Assembly: GCA_031769625.1 (NCBI GenBank)
Contig: JAUIMM010001586.1
Span: 534,501 to 598,500 of the forward strand
Source of the DNA: Taudactylus pleione
Lineage: Eukaryota; Chordata; Amphibia; Anura; Myobatrachidae
Reading direction: 5' to 3'
DNA length: 64,000 nt
Below the pieces are notes generated by a model. That model saw only the letters and a list, made by a program, of their open reading frames with translations. It did not search any database and was not told the DNA's origin. This document shows positions 10,444 through 25,300 of this stretch, piece after piece. Made by a program: the position numbers and the translations under genes. The stretch's first letter is position 1. Every line of letters starts with the position of its first letter.

Positions 10444-13400
10444 CTGAAAAGAAAAATAGAATTAGATTCTCATAGCCGTTACATGAGGAGTAATAAAATG
10501 CTACTTGAATTAAGCTTATCTACAGTTTTGATGTTTAACCTCAATTTTCTATGTTACCTGTACCCTATAAGGATTATTCATAAAATGTCAAAAATGTAGA
10601 TACACAGGGGAAATGCTAATTCTTCCAATTCATGTAAATAAATCTACATATCTTTGCATGGTTTTTGTATAAGTGATCACATGAAATAGATTGATCTGGA
10701 TGATGATGACTGTGAGGGTCTATACATTTGTAGTTTATTGTACCCAAAGAAGATGGTCAGATTTCTTAGATGCCTTATATAATATTTAAATGAGCTTGAA
10801 AGAAATTGTACATTATGGGGAAGTTCCCGGTTTATTGGTAGGAAGATCCGGAAAGCTACTTTATTATATATCCTTAGCCTGTTAGCCTTTGCATTCAATT
10901 TAATTTATATAAGGAATGATATAATTTCCAAATCATGCATCAGAATGACTAAACATAACCCTAATAGAGGACAAGGTTTAGCACCTGCATGGCAGCCATT
11001 ATTTTAGTAATCAGGCCCAGCCTCACAGGCTCCCCATGCAAAGAAAATAAACATGAGCTTGTGAGGGCTCCCTCCCTCATCAGGAAAATGATATTTATAA
11101 TGGAGTTTAACTTTCCCTGTATATTTCTATAATCTTAATTTTAAGGGTTGAATGTGTACATAACCTATACATCATTTCTACACACGTATTGCAGGCGATG
11201 TAGTTACCATCCCGGCGGTAGGGATGTCGGCGTTCAGAATACCGGCGTCAAGAATTCTGACTCCAGAATCCAGACCGCCACCAACCTGATGGTAAGTATT
11301 AGATACAGGGAGGGTTAGGCACTTGGGGGAAGATAATGCTGCAGGGGGGAGGTGAAGTTAGGATTAGGCTGCGTAAGGGGGGTTAGGGGAGGTTAGGGGA
11401 CTTACAAACAGGCATCGCGATTCTGACTGTTGGGATGCCGCTGTCTGTATTCTGACCGCCGACATTCAGACCGCCGGGATCCCATACCTAACCTGTATTG
11501 CAGAGCTCCCAACGGTCCTGATTGACAAACACCACCAAGCAGGTGTAATATGTTTCTTTTAGCTTCCAACAATCAAAGCAGATGTATCCTCATACACTGA
11601 GGGTGTTGGCGCCCTACAGCACAAGATGTCCAGTGCGACTGAGAAGCTCTGAGACGAGTGACGTTGCAGACACAGCGAACAGCCGCTCACTGTGTACCAG
11701 CAATGCTAGGCTGCGACTTTAATCATACAATAATTGGAATAATAAACGTGCAAAGTAGCAGACAAAGCCCAATAAACATGGCATGAAGAAATAAGCTGCG
11801 GCCACTCGTGTTGGAGCCTATTTTACACAGATTGAGACTCAGTCGCACACAGATGTACAAGTACAAATCTCAGTGGTTAGCTTTTTAGTTTTGTTGCTTC
11901 CAGTTGTTTTAATTATGCAAAAAAGATGCACATTTTGAAAAAGATGATGCCGAGTCGCACGGAACCTGGACCACCCAGAGGTGCAATTTCACACGACTTA
12001 AGCTGCAGTGTATAAGGACACATCTGTAGTGACTATTAGGACGTGTAGATATACTACATTTAGTAGTGTGCAATGGTTTGTCATCTTTCATCCATAGTTA
12101 TATCCTAGATCGCCCACTTCCCCATATACTGCAATTTCTCCTAGATCACTCCTGCCAATGGTCTGTGATAATGCTCTCACAATACAATAACCTGGGTACA
12201 AAGCCCAGCAGCAAGGCATAGATCAGCTATCACTGAGGACCAGCGCTGTTACTCTGTAAGTTTCAGTGCAGGCCACACCCCCTCCACATTGTCATGCAAA
12301 AGGGGCGGGACCACATTCACTGGGAATGACAGCAATGCTTTGGGGGGCTGTAAATGGAGCGGTGTGCTCATCTGAAGTGTCCTAAGGCCCCTCTACTGCA
12401 GAGATTCTGGCTGCAGGGTGCCATTCCAGGCACCCTGTTTGCCAGATGCAGGGACCGCGGGTGAGCGGCGGTGGTGCACATCCCTAGTTACGGTCCTGCT
12501 GAGGACTAGGCTTGACAGCCAGAGGTGTAAACCTATATGAGAGAAAGCAATCCCCTCCATAATGATGCCTGAGCATATGGGGGCACCCACATTTGATAGA
12601 GGGATGATCACTAGACAATTACTTAAACAGTACACGAAAAAAAAAAATTCAACACGTGGGAGATCTAAAGCCTACATTGCCCCTTATTGTGTGTGTCAAA
12701 TACAAAAAAAAAATGTTTTATAATTTTCAAGCATGTATTTTTTTGTGTGAAATAAAAATAAAATGTAAAATCCTGTTGGCTGCAGTTTAAGAAAAAATGA
12801 ATTTCTGCCAAAGCAAAATCCACAAAGTATTTATTAAAAATATAAAATAATCTCATTCACTTTTTTGAAATTTAAATAATAAAAAAAAAAACAACAAGTA
12901 CCTATTTGGCCAATTAAGTTACATTTTATTTGCTGTTGTATAATGAGCATAAAGACTAATGGTATTTTTGGAAGATACAAAGACTAAAAAAAAACAAGGT
13001 ATAATTTGTGTGGTTACAGTATAAAAACAAATCATTGATGTTGGAATGTGACACTAACATTGGAAAATGTCCTCAGCAAATAGGTGAGAAAACCCTAAGC
13101 AGTAAAGGGGTTAATTAATATTATAAAGAAGATCTATGTCTTACCTGGTTAAGCCCTTTTCTTCGAACTCCATAGGAGACACAGGGACTATGCTGGGGTA
13201 TAGGCAGGTAGATGGAGTCTGGGCACCAAACAGTTAAATTCTTCAGATTTGAGCAGTTTAGGCTCCTCCTCCCCTATTCCCTGCCCCCAGCTCAGGCAGG
13301 CCAGTCAAGTTAGCAAGCCCAAGGCAGGAGCAGGAAGAAGGAGAAGGAAGACCAGCACACACACAGAAACAAACACTTGAAGAGACAGGGAATCCAGAAA

Positions 13401-16400
13401 ACGAGGAAAAACCCCGCCAGCCAGGTGTGTCAGGGTGGGCGCCCTATGCCTCCTATAGAGGTCGAAGAAAAGGACTTAACCAAGTAAGACATAATTCACC
13501 TTTTCTTCTTCACGTTCCATAGGGGACACAGGGACTACGCTGGGACATCCCAAAGCAATTCCTCTAAGGGAGGGGACGCTTCTGAGCTGCACTGAGTACC
13601 TGTCACGCATCTGCAGAGGCGACCTTGTGGAATGAGCCATCACCACGGCCGGGCCAGCAAGGTCCACCGCCATGTACGCATGGTTAAACGGAGCCATCTG
13701 GCCATGGTCTGCTTCGAAGCCAGCCAGCCCCACTTATGGAAACCATAGAGGACGAAAAGGGAATCCAACTTCCGGATATCCCTGGTATGTTCTACATAGA
13801 TGTGGAGGACACTCAAAACATCTAAAGAGGCCTCCTCTGCTGAATCCTCCGGGTACTGAAAAGCTGTGACCACAATCTCCTAATTGATGTGGAATCTGGA
13901 AACTGCCTTTGGAAGGTAGCCAAGCTGAGTCCGAAGAATGGCCCGGTCCGAGTGAAAGACTAGAAAAGGAGAGCGACACGACAGTGCACTCAAGTCTGAC
14001 ACTCTCCGAGCCAAAGCAATAGACAGAAGGAAAATTGTCTTCCACGTGAGCCAACGAAGGCCCACCAAGTCCAAAGGCTCAAAGGAAGATGATTGAAGAG
14101 CCTGAAGCACAAAGGACAAGTCCCATTGAGCCATGGGTGGGACAAATGGAGGCTGCACGTGGAGAACTCCCTGAAAAAAAGTACAGACATCAGGCATTAA
14201 GGTAATCTGTCTCTGAAAGAGAACCAAAAGGGCAGAGACCTGCACTTTTAAGGATGAAAGGCAAAGACCCAAATCCAGACCCGCCTGTAGGAAAGAGAGG
14301 CCTCGGGAAAGCCGGAAGGATCTGGGGTTAAGTCCCCTGGAAGAACATAAGGAGAAATTTGTATGCCAAACCAGTTGATAAACTCTAGAGCACAGGTTCT
14401 CAAACTCTGTCCTCAGGACCCCAAACAGTGCATGTTTTCCAGGTCTCACAGAACCGCAAGTGAAATAATTAGCTCCACCTGTGGATCTTTCAAAATGTGA
14501 CAGTGAGTAGTGATTACACCTGTGCACATGCCAGGTGACCTGCAAAACGTGAACTGTTTGGGGTCCTGAGGACCAAGTTTGAGAACCACTGCTCTAGAGG
14601 ATGAGGGCTTCCATGCATTCAGCATGGTACGAATGACTGGCCACGAAAATCCTTAAGCTCTCAAGAGCCACCCCGTCAAAGAGAGGCAAGTCAGGTTCGG
14701 GTGGAAGCACGGGCCCTGAGACAGAAGATCCGGTCGTGGAGGAATACGCAGTGGTGCGTCAATGGAGAGGTTCAGAAGATCTGCATACCAAGCCCTCCAC
14801 AGCCAATTGGGAGCTACCAAAATCACAGTGCCGCCGCTAACTTCAACTTGCGGAGAACCTTCGACAGAAGTAAGATCAGAGGGAATATGTACATGAGGTT
14901 AAAAGTCCGCCGAATCGCTAAGGCATCCACCAGAAAAGCCCCTGGGTCTCTGGTGCGAGACCCATACTTTGGTACCTTGTGGTTTGTACTGAGATGCCAT
15001 CAGATCAATGTCCGGTAGACCCAAACGATGAACGAGAAGCTGAAAGATGTCCAGATGAAGGGCCCACTCGCCTGAGTGGACGTCCTGGTGGCTTAAAAAG
15101 TAAGCTTCCCAATTCTGGACCCCCTGAATGAAACCGCTAACAAAGCTGGAACATGATGCTCCGCCCAGCAGAGAATGCGACTCACCTCTTTCATGGCGCC
15201 ACAATTGCCACCCTGATGGTTTATGTAAGCGACGACTGTTGCGTTGTCGGACTGTACCTGGACTGGGTGATGCTGAAGTAGTTGCTGAGCCTGACAGAGA
15301 GCCCTTAAGACAGCTTGAAGTTCCAGGACGTTGATCGTGAGGCGGCTTTCCTAAGCCGTCCATTGACTTTGGAAGGACTGCTGGCAGGTCATAGTTTCCC
15401 ACCCACGAAGACTTGCATCCGTGGTGAGGAGGACCCATTCCTGAATCCAGAAAGGGCGACCTCTGTCCAATAGGGAGCTCTGGAGCCACCACGGAAGGGA
15501 CAGATGAACCTCCAGAGATAGGACAATTGTCTGCAGCTTGATCTGGAGATGGAATCCGTTCCAGCGAACCAGTATCTCCATCTGAAGAGGCCGGGGGTGA
15601 AACTGGGCGCACTCCATCATGTCGAAGGTGGAGACCAGTGAATCCAGGATCCGCATGCAGGCATGTATTAACACCTGGCGATGAAGTAAGAAACCTCAAA
15701 TCCTGTCCTGCAGATCCCGAATCTTGACAACTGGGAGGAACACTCTCCGAACCCTGGAATCTAACAGGGCCCCCATATAGAGCATCTCCTGGGACAGAGT
15801 CAGGGAGGACCTTCTTCCAATTGCTGACCCATCTGTGTGATTAGAGAAGATCTATTGTCAGACAGAGGTGCTCCCTGAGTATGTCCGAAGATCTGGTCAG
15901 GATAAGTAGATCATCTTTGTAAGGAAGAACTCTGATACCCTTCCGCCGCAAGTGAGCTGCCATGACTTTCGTGAACACACGAGGAGCTGTGGAAAGACCA
16001 AAGAGCAAGGCCTGAAACTAGTAGTTTCTGCAAACCAGAGGAATCACTGGTGACTGAGCCGAAAAGGCACATGTAAATAAGCATCGTGGATGTCCAAGGA
16101 GGCCTTGAAATCCCCCGGTTCCAACACCAAAATGATGGAGCGCAAAGACTCCATGCGGAACCGTGGAACCCGCAAATACTTGTTGACGGACTTGAGGTTG
16201 AGGATTGGATGGAAGGAACCGTTCGGCTTCTGAACCAAGAAGAGATTGGCGTAGAAGTCTGAGTCCCTCTGAGCCGATGGGACAGGAATAATTACCTTGG
16301 AAGCTAGCAGAAAGTGAATGGACTCCTGCAGCACTTTTGCTTTTCCCAGATCCCCTGGAAGGCTTGTGGAAAAAAAACTTACTGGTGGATGCCTCAGGAA

Positions 16401-19336
16401 GGTCAGAGCGTAGCCCTGCAAAACTACACTGCGAACCCAGATGTTCATAGTGGTCGCCATACAGGCATCAGAGGAAAGCAGAAGTCAGCTTCCCACAATG
16501 GGGTCCCCCAGGGAGAGGCCTGCCCTGCCAATCGGCCGGGCGTCTGACTGTTTGCTTCTGGGCTTGGAGGTCTTAGAGGAAGAACTCTGGAACCTAAAAA
16601 AGGACTGTCCTTTGCCCTTCCCTTGCAGGTAAAAGGAGCGAAAAGAAGACGCTTGCACTCTAGGGGCTGCTGACTAAGGCATAAATGCAGTCTTGGAAGC
16701 CACCACAGTGGCTACTATATTATCCAATTCCGGCCCAAAGAGAACATCGCCAGCTTAAAAACGAGCCTCAAGGGCCTTTTTAGTCTAAGACAGCGCGCCA
16801 AGAGCGCAGCCAGAAGGCCCTTCTGGCCGCCACAGAAGTCGACACCTTAGAGGTCAAGATAGGAAGCAGCCTGCCTAATATGTGCCACCGGAGGTAATAA
16901 CTGGTTCCCATGGGCCCCAGACGAAAGACCCTCCTCTAAGGCGTCGGCCCAAGAGCCAATTGCCTTAGCCCAGGGCTTGACAAATGTTTGTAAAATCTAG
17001 GAGCCATCTTAAAAGTTTAGGAGCAGACCATCGTCCATTACCAAAATATATGAAAGCTTGTATAGACCACCACACATACCCGTTCAGTGCCCCTCAACCT
17101 CCCCACATGCCATCAAATAACCACACATGCCTCTTTAATGGTCATCAGATTCTGCAACATGCCCATACCAGCCCCTGTAATAGTGCCCCCAGTAGTAAGC
17201 CCCCTGTAATAGTGGTCCCAGTAGTAAGCCCTCTTGTAAAAGTGCCCCCAGTAGTAAGCCCCCTGTAATAGAGTCCTCAATAGTAAGCTCCCTGTAAGAT
17301 TAAATGAGCCTGCTTTAGCATGCCCCGCTGTAACGATGCCTGCTACTGCGGCACCAAATCTTGACTGGCCTACCTGGGGCTTGGGACGGGGTATAGGGGA
17401 GGAGGAGCATGGGCTGCTCAAGTCTGAAGAATGTAACTGTTTGGTGCCTAGACTCCATCTGCCTGCCTATACCCAAGCGTGATCCCTGTGGCCCTGATTC
17501 AGAGCCGGACGCTATTTGGGTCGTTCGTTCACAAAAAAGGGGGTGGCTATTCAAATGAACCGTTCGCTCTTTGCGGTCTGTTCACACCTCTATGTCTGAA
17601 CGAGCGAACAAAACTTGCAGTCGTAATTTTGAAAAAAACGCCCCTTGGCCGCTCGCACCATACGTCATGTCCGCTATTTATTAGATTTATCGAGTACATC
17701 GAACAGCATATGAACTGCTCGTTATTCTTGTGGCTGGTTTTTCCTACCGCTATTTTGCGAGCAGTTCTGACTATAAAAAAACCAAGTGACGTGGTAAATG
17801 ACGCTGCTGTTTTAATTATGCACACCCCTAAAACGCCCGTTTTGACCTTTAAGCACACCTGCTTTCTGATGTCCACTCCCCGTTTTCAAGCACCTTCTCC
17901 TGTTACCACCCACATACGCCTCCTCCTGTCACTCAAAATAGCAGGCATTCGCTATTTAGCGAACAAACGATTTTCGGCCGCACTGACAGGTTCGTGCATG
18001 CGTATTACAAACCGTACGCATGCGCAGTTGTGCGAACATCGCTCGGAATGAGCGAACGGCCGCTTACGAGCGGCTCTGAATGAGACCCTGTGTCCCCTAT
18101 GGAACGTGAAGAAGAAAAGACAAAGGCCCTCATTCAGACCCACTCGCAAGCGGGCGCACGTACGTTAGGCGTACGTACAAAAATATTTAAATTCAATGGC
18201 TCGCTCGCATTTTCGTTCGCATCTAAAATTCCTCCCAAAACTCTGACGACCCCTCCTCTAACTAACGAGCGTACAAAATAGCGAGCGTACATCCCCGAAA
18301 TGGCTTGAAAGGAACGCACGCACAAGTATAAACAGGAAGTGGCCTTGTCAGATGTCGATTACCTGCTCCTTTATTCTGCCTACCTCCATCAATCGTATCA
18401 TGCCAATCAATGTATCAATTAGCTTAATTGTTTGTTTTTTTCAACACAATGCAAGAAACTTTACTCTTGTCCGTGTTTGTGTTTACCCGCAGAATACGTA
18501 CGGATGAAACATTCGCTTTTATTGTTCAAAAAACATGTGAACCACAATTAAACAATTGTACTATTGCTGTGGATCCCCGCATATTTCCCTGGGTTCATTT
18601 CTTTATTTAAATTTGCTTACGCATGTCACTGCATCAAGCCTATCCTAACTCTCCAGAGATTTCTGGCCCTGTCGAACACATGACTCATACACTAACCAAT
18701 AAAATTGCTCCTGTTAATTTCCAAAATACATTAGCCAATCAGAAAATTTTTACACACTTTATCAAAAATGATTTTTAAGAAAAACACCATTGCCATCATG
18801 AGAGCCTCCGCATTCACCAGGCGCGAGCTGCTGGTGCTTACGGAGGTCATGGATCGCCGGATCACCAGCCAGCCTCAACCCATGACCAACCGGCAGAAGC
18901 GCTCCGCGTATGCGGAGGTACGGTCCCGCCTGCGGTCCTTCGGCTCACGCCGCAACATCGGGCAGCTGGAGCGCAGGTGGTCCGACCTGCAACGGCGAAC
19001 GCCCCGCTTGCTGGCATGCTTTCGCATGCAGATCCTGGCAAGTAAGTGTTATGTATTGTGGTTTTAATGTTTGTGTTTGTGGGGCAAACTGCGTGTGCAT
19101 GTTTTCCTGTCTGTTCTATTTATTATTTGTACTCATATCTGCGTGTGCATGTTTTCCTGTCTGTTCTATTTATTATTTGTACTCATATCTGCGTGTGCAT
19201 GTTTTCCTGTCTGTTCTATTTATTATTTGTACTCATATCTGCGTGTGCATGTTTTCCTGTCTGTTCTATTTATTATTTGTACTCATATCTGCGTGTGCAT
19301 GTTTCCCCTCTATTTCTGATTTATTAATTCTACTGC

Positions 19337-19373
<37 letters not shown>

Positions 19374-22300
19374 TTTGGTTGCCCGGATTTGTCCATAAAC
19401 TAAACGCAATTTCTTTGACATATTTTAGGGGGACAGCCAAGACTCCGCCGTCACCATCCGTCCAGACGGCGTTCCCGCCCACTATCCCCAACCCCCAGCC
19501 AACACTCCACCCCAAATCTTTCCCCTATTCCCCACTCCTCCCCATCCTTCCCAGACCCTCTCCCGGAAATGTCGGGCCTCCTTCCCCTCCGTCCCACTTC
19601 CCCCTCTCCTCCACCCACCCCTCTTCCAATTACCCCCTCCCCGGAGTCCATCATAACTCCGTCCCATTCTTTGGGTAATGACGGATCCTCCGAGGAGGAT
19701 CATGGAGGTTTGCCCGGAGCTCCCGTTGTGTCTCCCGGTATGTTTTTTTTTTTTTTTTTTTAAAGCACAAACTGTTTGTATGTAATCATGTGTCGTGCCT
19801 TTCTTCGTGTTTTTGTGGCTTGACTTTTGTTGATTGTGAAGGTTTGCCTTTACCTCTTCCTGGTGATTTAAACATACACATATCATACCTGTGGGAATTT
19901 GTACCTAGGCCTTGTATTTTTGCCAGGCCACCCTTTTTATTTTTGTTTTTGGGTTTAGGAGTGATTTGGTTGTTTTTTTTTTTTGTCTGTGGATTCCCTA
20001 TTGTTGTATTAACCCACACACTTTTCTCACCCACAGAGGAACAGAGGCGTCGGCAAGAGGTGGCGGATGTTGTGGGGCAGATGCGCCAACATGTTATTGG
20101 CATTCTGGTGGCCCTCGACCGGCTGTCTGGCCTCCTTCGGCATTAGTTTTTTTATTTTTGTTCTATTTTCCAATTAAATTTATTAAGACAAATATACGTT
20201 GTGGCTCATTTTTAAAAACCAAAACCAAGATAGTTTAGCCTGACATAAGTAGACTGTTCCTGCAAGGATTTCCCTTTTTTAAAAGTTAGATTGTGTTTTG
20301 TCTTTGTATGTCAAACAGACACAAGAAACACATAACAGTAACAATGTCATTTCCCTTTTTGGGTGTAGTGTCAATTACATATTTCTACATTTTCCAGGTT
20401 CCTACTTGGTGTGCAAGCTGCTTAGGCCAATCTTACAAATCCCAAGGTTGGGCCAGGCTTCCTTTTGGTGTGGATTGGGAAGCTGAAAACATATTTCAGT
20501 TTAGCTCAACTGGCGTCAGTACTGGTTTACCCCTTAGTCAAATGTAACTTGTGTTAACCTGGTTACACTTGCTGTTAACGTTCCAAAAAAGGAAGACCAT
20601 TTCACTCTTCAAACATTTATTCACAACATAACAGAGAAAACAAAGTGGTCACTCCCAAAAAAAATACACAGTGATAAATTCAAATACAACACATACCAAG
20701 AAATAATTAAATAAAAACACAAAATCAAGAACTGGTTGACGAAGGACCATGCCAACATGATTCCACAAACATGGCGTTGCGATATGGGTTCCAGAATATA
20801 TGCCCAAAAGGACCAGATCCAGGTTTGGTAAGGGTAGCAGGAAGTAGTGAGCGTTGGAGTGCCAAAGATTATGTGAACAAACAGAAGATGGTGAGAAAAA
20901 TAAAAATAAATTAGATGTTCGCCAAAAAACACAAACACATTAGGTATAAACACTGGAGTTTTGTTCAAACTTACCTAAAAAATCTGGCCACCACATCATC
21001 GCGTATGGTCCCCCCACATACTGACCTTCGACCAACCTCGGGGGGGCCATCCTCAGGTAAGGCATCCTCTGGCTGCATTGGGACACCACTCCTTATGGCA
21101 ATGTTGTGAAATATCCCACACAGGACCACAATTTTCGACACCATATCCGGCACATACATGAGCTCGCCACCAGAGCGGTGGAGGCATCTGAATCGGCCTT
21201 TTAAAAGGCCGATACAGCGCTCCACCACTTGCCTGGTGGCTGTAAGTGCGGAATTATACGCACTTTGTGGCCCTGGTGTGGGAGCCAAATAAGGAGTGAG
21301 CAGCCAGGACATGCAAGGGTATCCACTGTCTCCTGTGAACAAAAATAGACCACATCAGGAACACTGTGTATCAAGCTTAACATTGTTATGTACTAAAGGT
21401 CTCCACTTACCCAGAAGCCACGCATCACCAGCTTGTAGGTTGGTTAATTTCTGCCATATCCCTGATTGCCAGATGACGAAGGAGTCATGAGCACTTCCGG
21501 GTAATTTAGCATTCAGGGACAGGATCTGGAGGGAGGCATCACATACCACCATTACATTCAGGGAGTGATAGTGTTTCCTGTTTCTAAATATTGCCTCCAG
21601 CCGTGCTGGAGGCTGAAGTGGTATGTGAGTACCATCCACAACCCCTATGATGTGTGGGAAGCCAGCTATTTGGTAAAAATTGGCCTTGGCCACACTAAGG
21701 GCACCCATATCCAAAGGCATTTTAATAAAATGATGGAGGTGCTTGAAAAGTGCCTCCATCACTGCCCTCAGGATCCGGGAAAAGGAGGATTGGGAGATGC
21801 CCGCCACTATTCCCACCGTTGTTTGAAACGATCCTGAGGCACAGAAATGTAACACCGCCATAAATTGCGTCAGTGGTGGTATTGCTGTTGGACTGTCAAT
21901 TTGCCGCTCAAGATCACTTTCTATTAATGAGAGAGTGTCTATGATGATTTTGGGAGGTAGACGGTAGCGTCTTAAAACCTCATCATCGGTCATTCCAAAA
22001 AGGGTGACACGTGTTCGAAATATCTGGGGCCTTGCATGCCTACGATGCCTGCGCCTGGGACGAGTTTGAGGTTGGTCGTCTTCCGGGAGCAGGGCCAGAA
22101 CAATTCGCCCCAGATCTACCTGAAATTCAAAGTTTACAATGTAAGGCTTTTGACCCACCCCAAAAGTAAGAAAAAACAACTTAGCTTTCTGATACCATCC
22201 ATAGCTGCTTACATGCCGGGGTATTGTCATGATACGTATAAACTGTAAAAAAGCCAACAATGAGACTTCAAAAATTTAGAGGGTGTTTTTTTTTAATTCA

Positions 22301-25300
22301 AATTGTTGCAAGCCAACACAGAAAATAGCGGAAACACACATTTGGCCATCGATGAAAACGACATTGCACACCGTACGTCAAATAGGGTTCAAATGGACCC
22401 AAAAAATGGAAAAGGGAAAAGCAAAACTGGATTACATGATGAATAAGCCGCCAAAAATGCGTAAATAATTTCGCAAATGCAAGTCACTACACCAACAGTC
22501 AAAAATGCGTAAATAATTTCGCAAATGCAAGTCACTACACCAACAGTCAAAAATGCGGTAATTAATTCGCAAATGCAAGTCACTACACCAACAGTCAAAA
22601 ATGCGGTAATTAATTCGCAAATGCAAGTCACTACACCAACAGTCAAAAATGCGGTAATTAATTCGCAAATGCAAGTCACTACACCAACAGTCAAAAATGC
22701 GGTAATTAATTCGCAAATGCAAGTCACTACACCAACAGTCAAAAATGCGGTAATTAATTCGCAAATGCAAGTCACTACACCAACAGTCAAAACTGCGTAA
22801 ATAATTTCGCAAATGCAAGTCACTACACCAACAGTCAAAAATGCGGTAATTAATTCGCAAATGCAAGACAAAAAATGGACTTACCCAACTCGAATATATA
22901 AGATTTCCCAAAAAAACTTCTTTGGGTCCGAAAACAAAAAAAAAATAAAAAAGATGAAATGAGTGTTAAAAAAATTAACTAACCACAAAACAGAAGAAGA
23001 CACCAATTGGCCACAAATTTGACTGCACAAAACTTACCAAATCAGGAAAGGATGTGGAAAAAAGGAAAAAAATGCGAACGGAAAAACAAAAGAACTGTAG
23101 CAAAAACAAACAAAAAACCAACTCTGCCAAATCCTCCAACCGCAAACAACCAAATCCAAACAACTTAACCGACAACACTCCAACAACCCCACCTCGACTC
23201 CACACACACCAAGCCATAAATAGTGTTTATTTTCCCGCACAAATTAAGGATGAATCATAGGGACGCACAATCAATGATGCGGCCGCAAACAAAGGACGCA
23301 TGTATAAATACGTCACGAAATCACATTGAATTTCTGGTTTTTTTCATTCTGGAAGCAGAAACATGGCTTCAGACCAGGGAAACAATGGCCAAAAATCCGG
23401 CGGTAAGGCCTTCATGCATTTTGTCTCCATGATTATTTTCAAACAAATATATTGGTCAAGTTGTGAAGTGGCTAAATCGGAATATTTACCCAAATAGGTG
23501 AGGAGGATGACATGGAAGAGACTGCTGGCCCCAGTCAACCCGCCAAAGCTGCCAAAAAAAAAAGGCAGCCACATTTCACAAGCAAGGAGATGGAGGTTTT
23601 GATCCAGAAGTGCGTTGACATCCTGCCCCAGGCAGCCAGGAATATGAGCCAAAGCCAGAAGTGGAGAATGTGGGAGGAGGTCGCCGTTGCTGTCAATAGG
23701 GTGGGTGATTATGTCCGTCTAGCCCGGGATGTCAAACGGCGGTAAGTAAACACTTTCCCATCCTATAAACAAACCCCATTGTAAAAAAAAGGATAATGGT
23801 TCCAAATTCATTCCACAGATGGGCAGACTTCAAATATCGTCTCAAACAAAAACTTGCCGACAGGGCTAGGCATGCAAGGGGGACAGGTGGGGGTCCCACC
23901 CCTGTGTCATTGGAGTTGACAGACTTAGAAGAGATGGCACAGGGGTGTGTGCAGGCTGTGGAGGTGTTTGGCGTGTCCAACATGGATACGGACATGCCAG
24001 ACTTTGCGGCTCCTCATGTTGGCCAAGGTAAGTCTTGTGATGTCACCAACTCTGAAATGCTATTGTGCCAATATGTAGATTCTAATGTGAGTCTTTTCTA
24101 CAATTTCCTAACAGAGACAGAGGCGGATGAGTCTGCTCCAGAGGGGAGCCTTGGCCGCAGAATTTCTGCTGGCTCTGCAGGGGAGGAACCAGTACATCCG
24201 GCTGAGGACCCTGCAGAAGCCAGTCCAGGGCGTGCCCCCTCGCAGGCAGTGGGCCTCCTCACAGAACTCAATTTTAAATCGGATTGCCATACGGAGATTC
24301 TGCAGAGGATGGACGCCAGTCTGATACGGGTGGCTGAGGCCCTGGAGCAAAATGCTGCGGCCAACGTGACCATTGCTCAGGCCCTGGCGGAAAATACCAG
24401 GGCCAACATCCGCATCGCCGATGCCCTGGAGCAGCTCGTTCGCCAGCACATGGTGGAGCCGACCTCCCTTCCTGCCGGAACATCCGGATCCTCCACCTCT
24501 GGCACTACATCAGCCAATCCTCCAAATGTGCCTAGCCCTGTGCCTAGTCCAGAGGCCACAACATCTGCCTCTGGACAGGCCAGCCCGATGGCATCCCGGA
24601 CCCGGTCTGGCGCCCACCCTCACCCAGCCAAACGGGCGAGAAAACGGTGACAGCAATGGCGACTTTTCCCACACTCCTTCTGTGCTTGGCTCATATTCCT
24701 TTCTGGTCAAAACTTCCCTCTCCTTTCTTGTGAAATGTTTTTAAATTTTGTATTTACGCTTATGTTAGCAGTTATGGTTTTTTTTTTTTGGGATCAAATA
24801 TCTTGGCCACAAAAAAAGTCAACCAAATATTAGGCCAATTTGTTTGTGTTTAAACAATAAATTAAAATCAAAAAACTGACATTGTATTGTGACATTATTG
24901 TACAAATGGGTTACATTTAATCCTGGCCCTAAAGGCAAAAACTGACCCTCTTAAAAAAAAAAAAAGGCCTCTTTAAGGAACGTTTCAAAAATCACATAGC
25001 GATGCAAATTCCACAGTAAACCAAAAAAAAGGGGAGCTAATTAAAAGATGATGACATTATTGTTACAATAGGCCATAACCAACAAATTGTGGCCAAAATA
25101 AAACCCCAAAAATGTACGCTAATTGATTGTGTAATCATGACATTAGCAGGTATGATTTCCACCTGCGTACGCTTTTGTGCTATCCCAATAAACTGCTTTC
25201 CAAACACATACCAAGCCGGATTTCAATCCAACACTAATTACTTTACTGACCAGCCGCGATTAATCGCTGCACCATTGTGGAATCCCGGGACGGAGGAGAA

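Larger units (their letters stand above)
13141..18121 (-). mobile_element. Decayed DIRS-type retrotransposon on minus strand (DIRS copy 2), with nested insertions
   Basis: Recombinase, RT/RNase H and gag remnants occur in DIRS order on the minus strand. The terminal sequence at 13141-13310 (CCATAGGAGACACAGGGACT, then GGTATAGGCAGGTAGATGGAGTC) recurs inverted at about 17383-17489, with its last bases at 18088-18121 after a MITE insertion. A related segment at 13495-13560 behaves like the internal complementary region. Genes are broken by stops, frameshifts and a hAT MITE. It is older than DIRS copy 1 and belongs to a different subfamily, judging by its terminal sequence. Confidence 0.85.

Noticed and set aside
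22389..22911. Repetitive [19 protein letters not shown] protein of about 160 residues
   Set aside because: Antisense reading of the 48-bp tandem array inside the Harbinger element.
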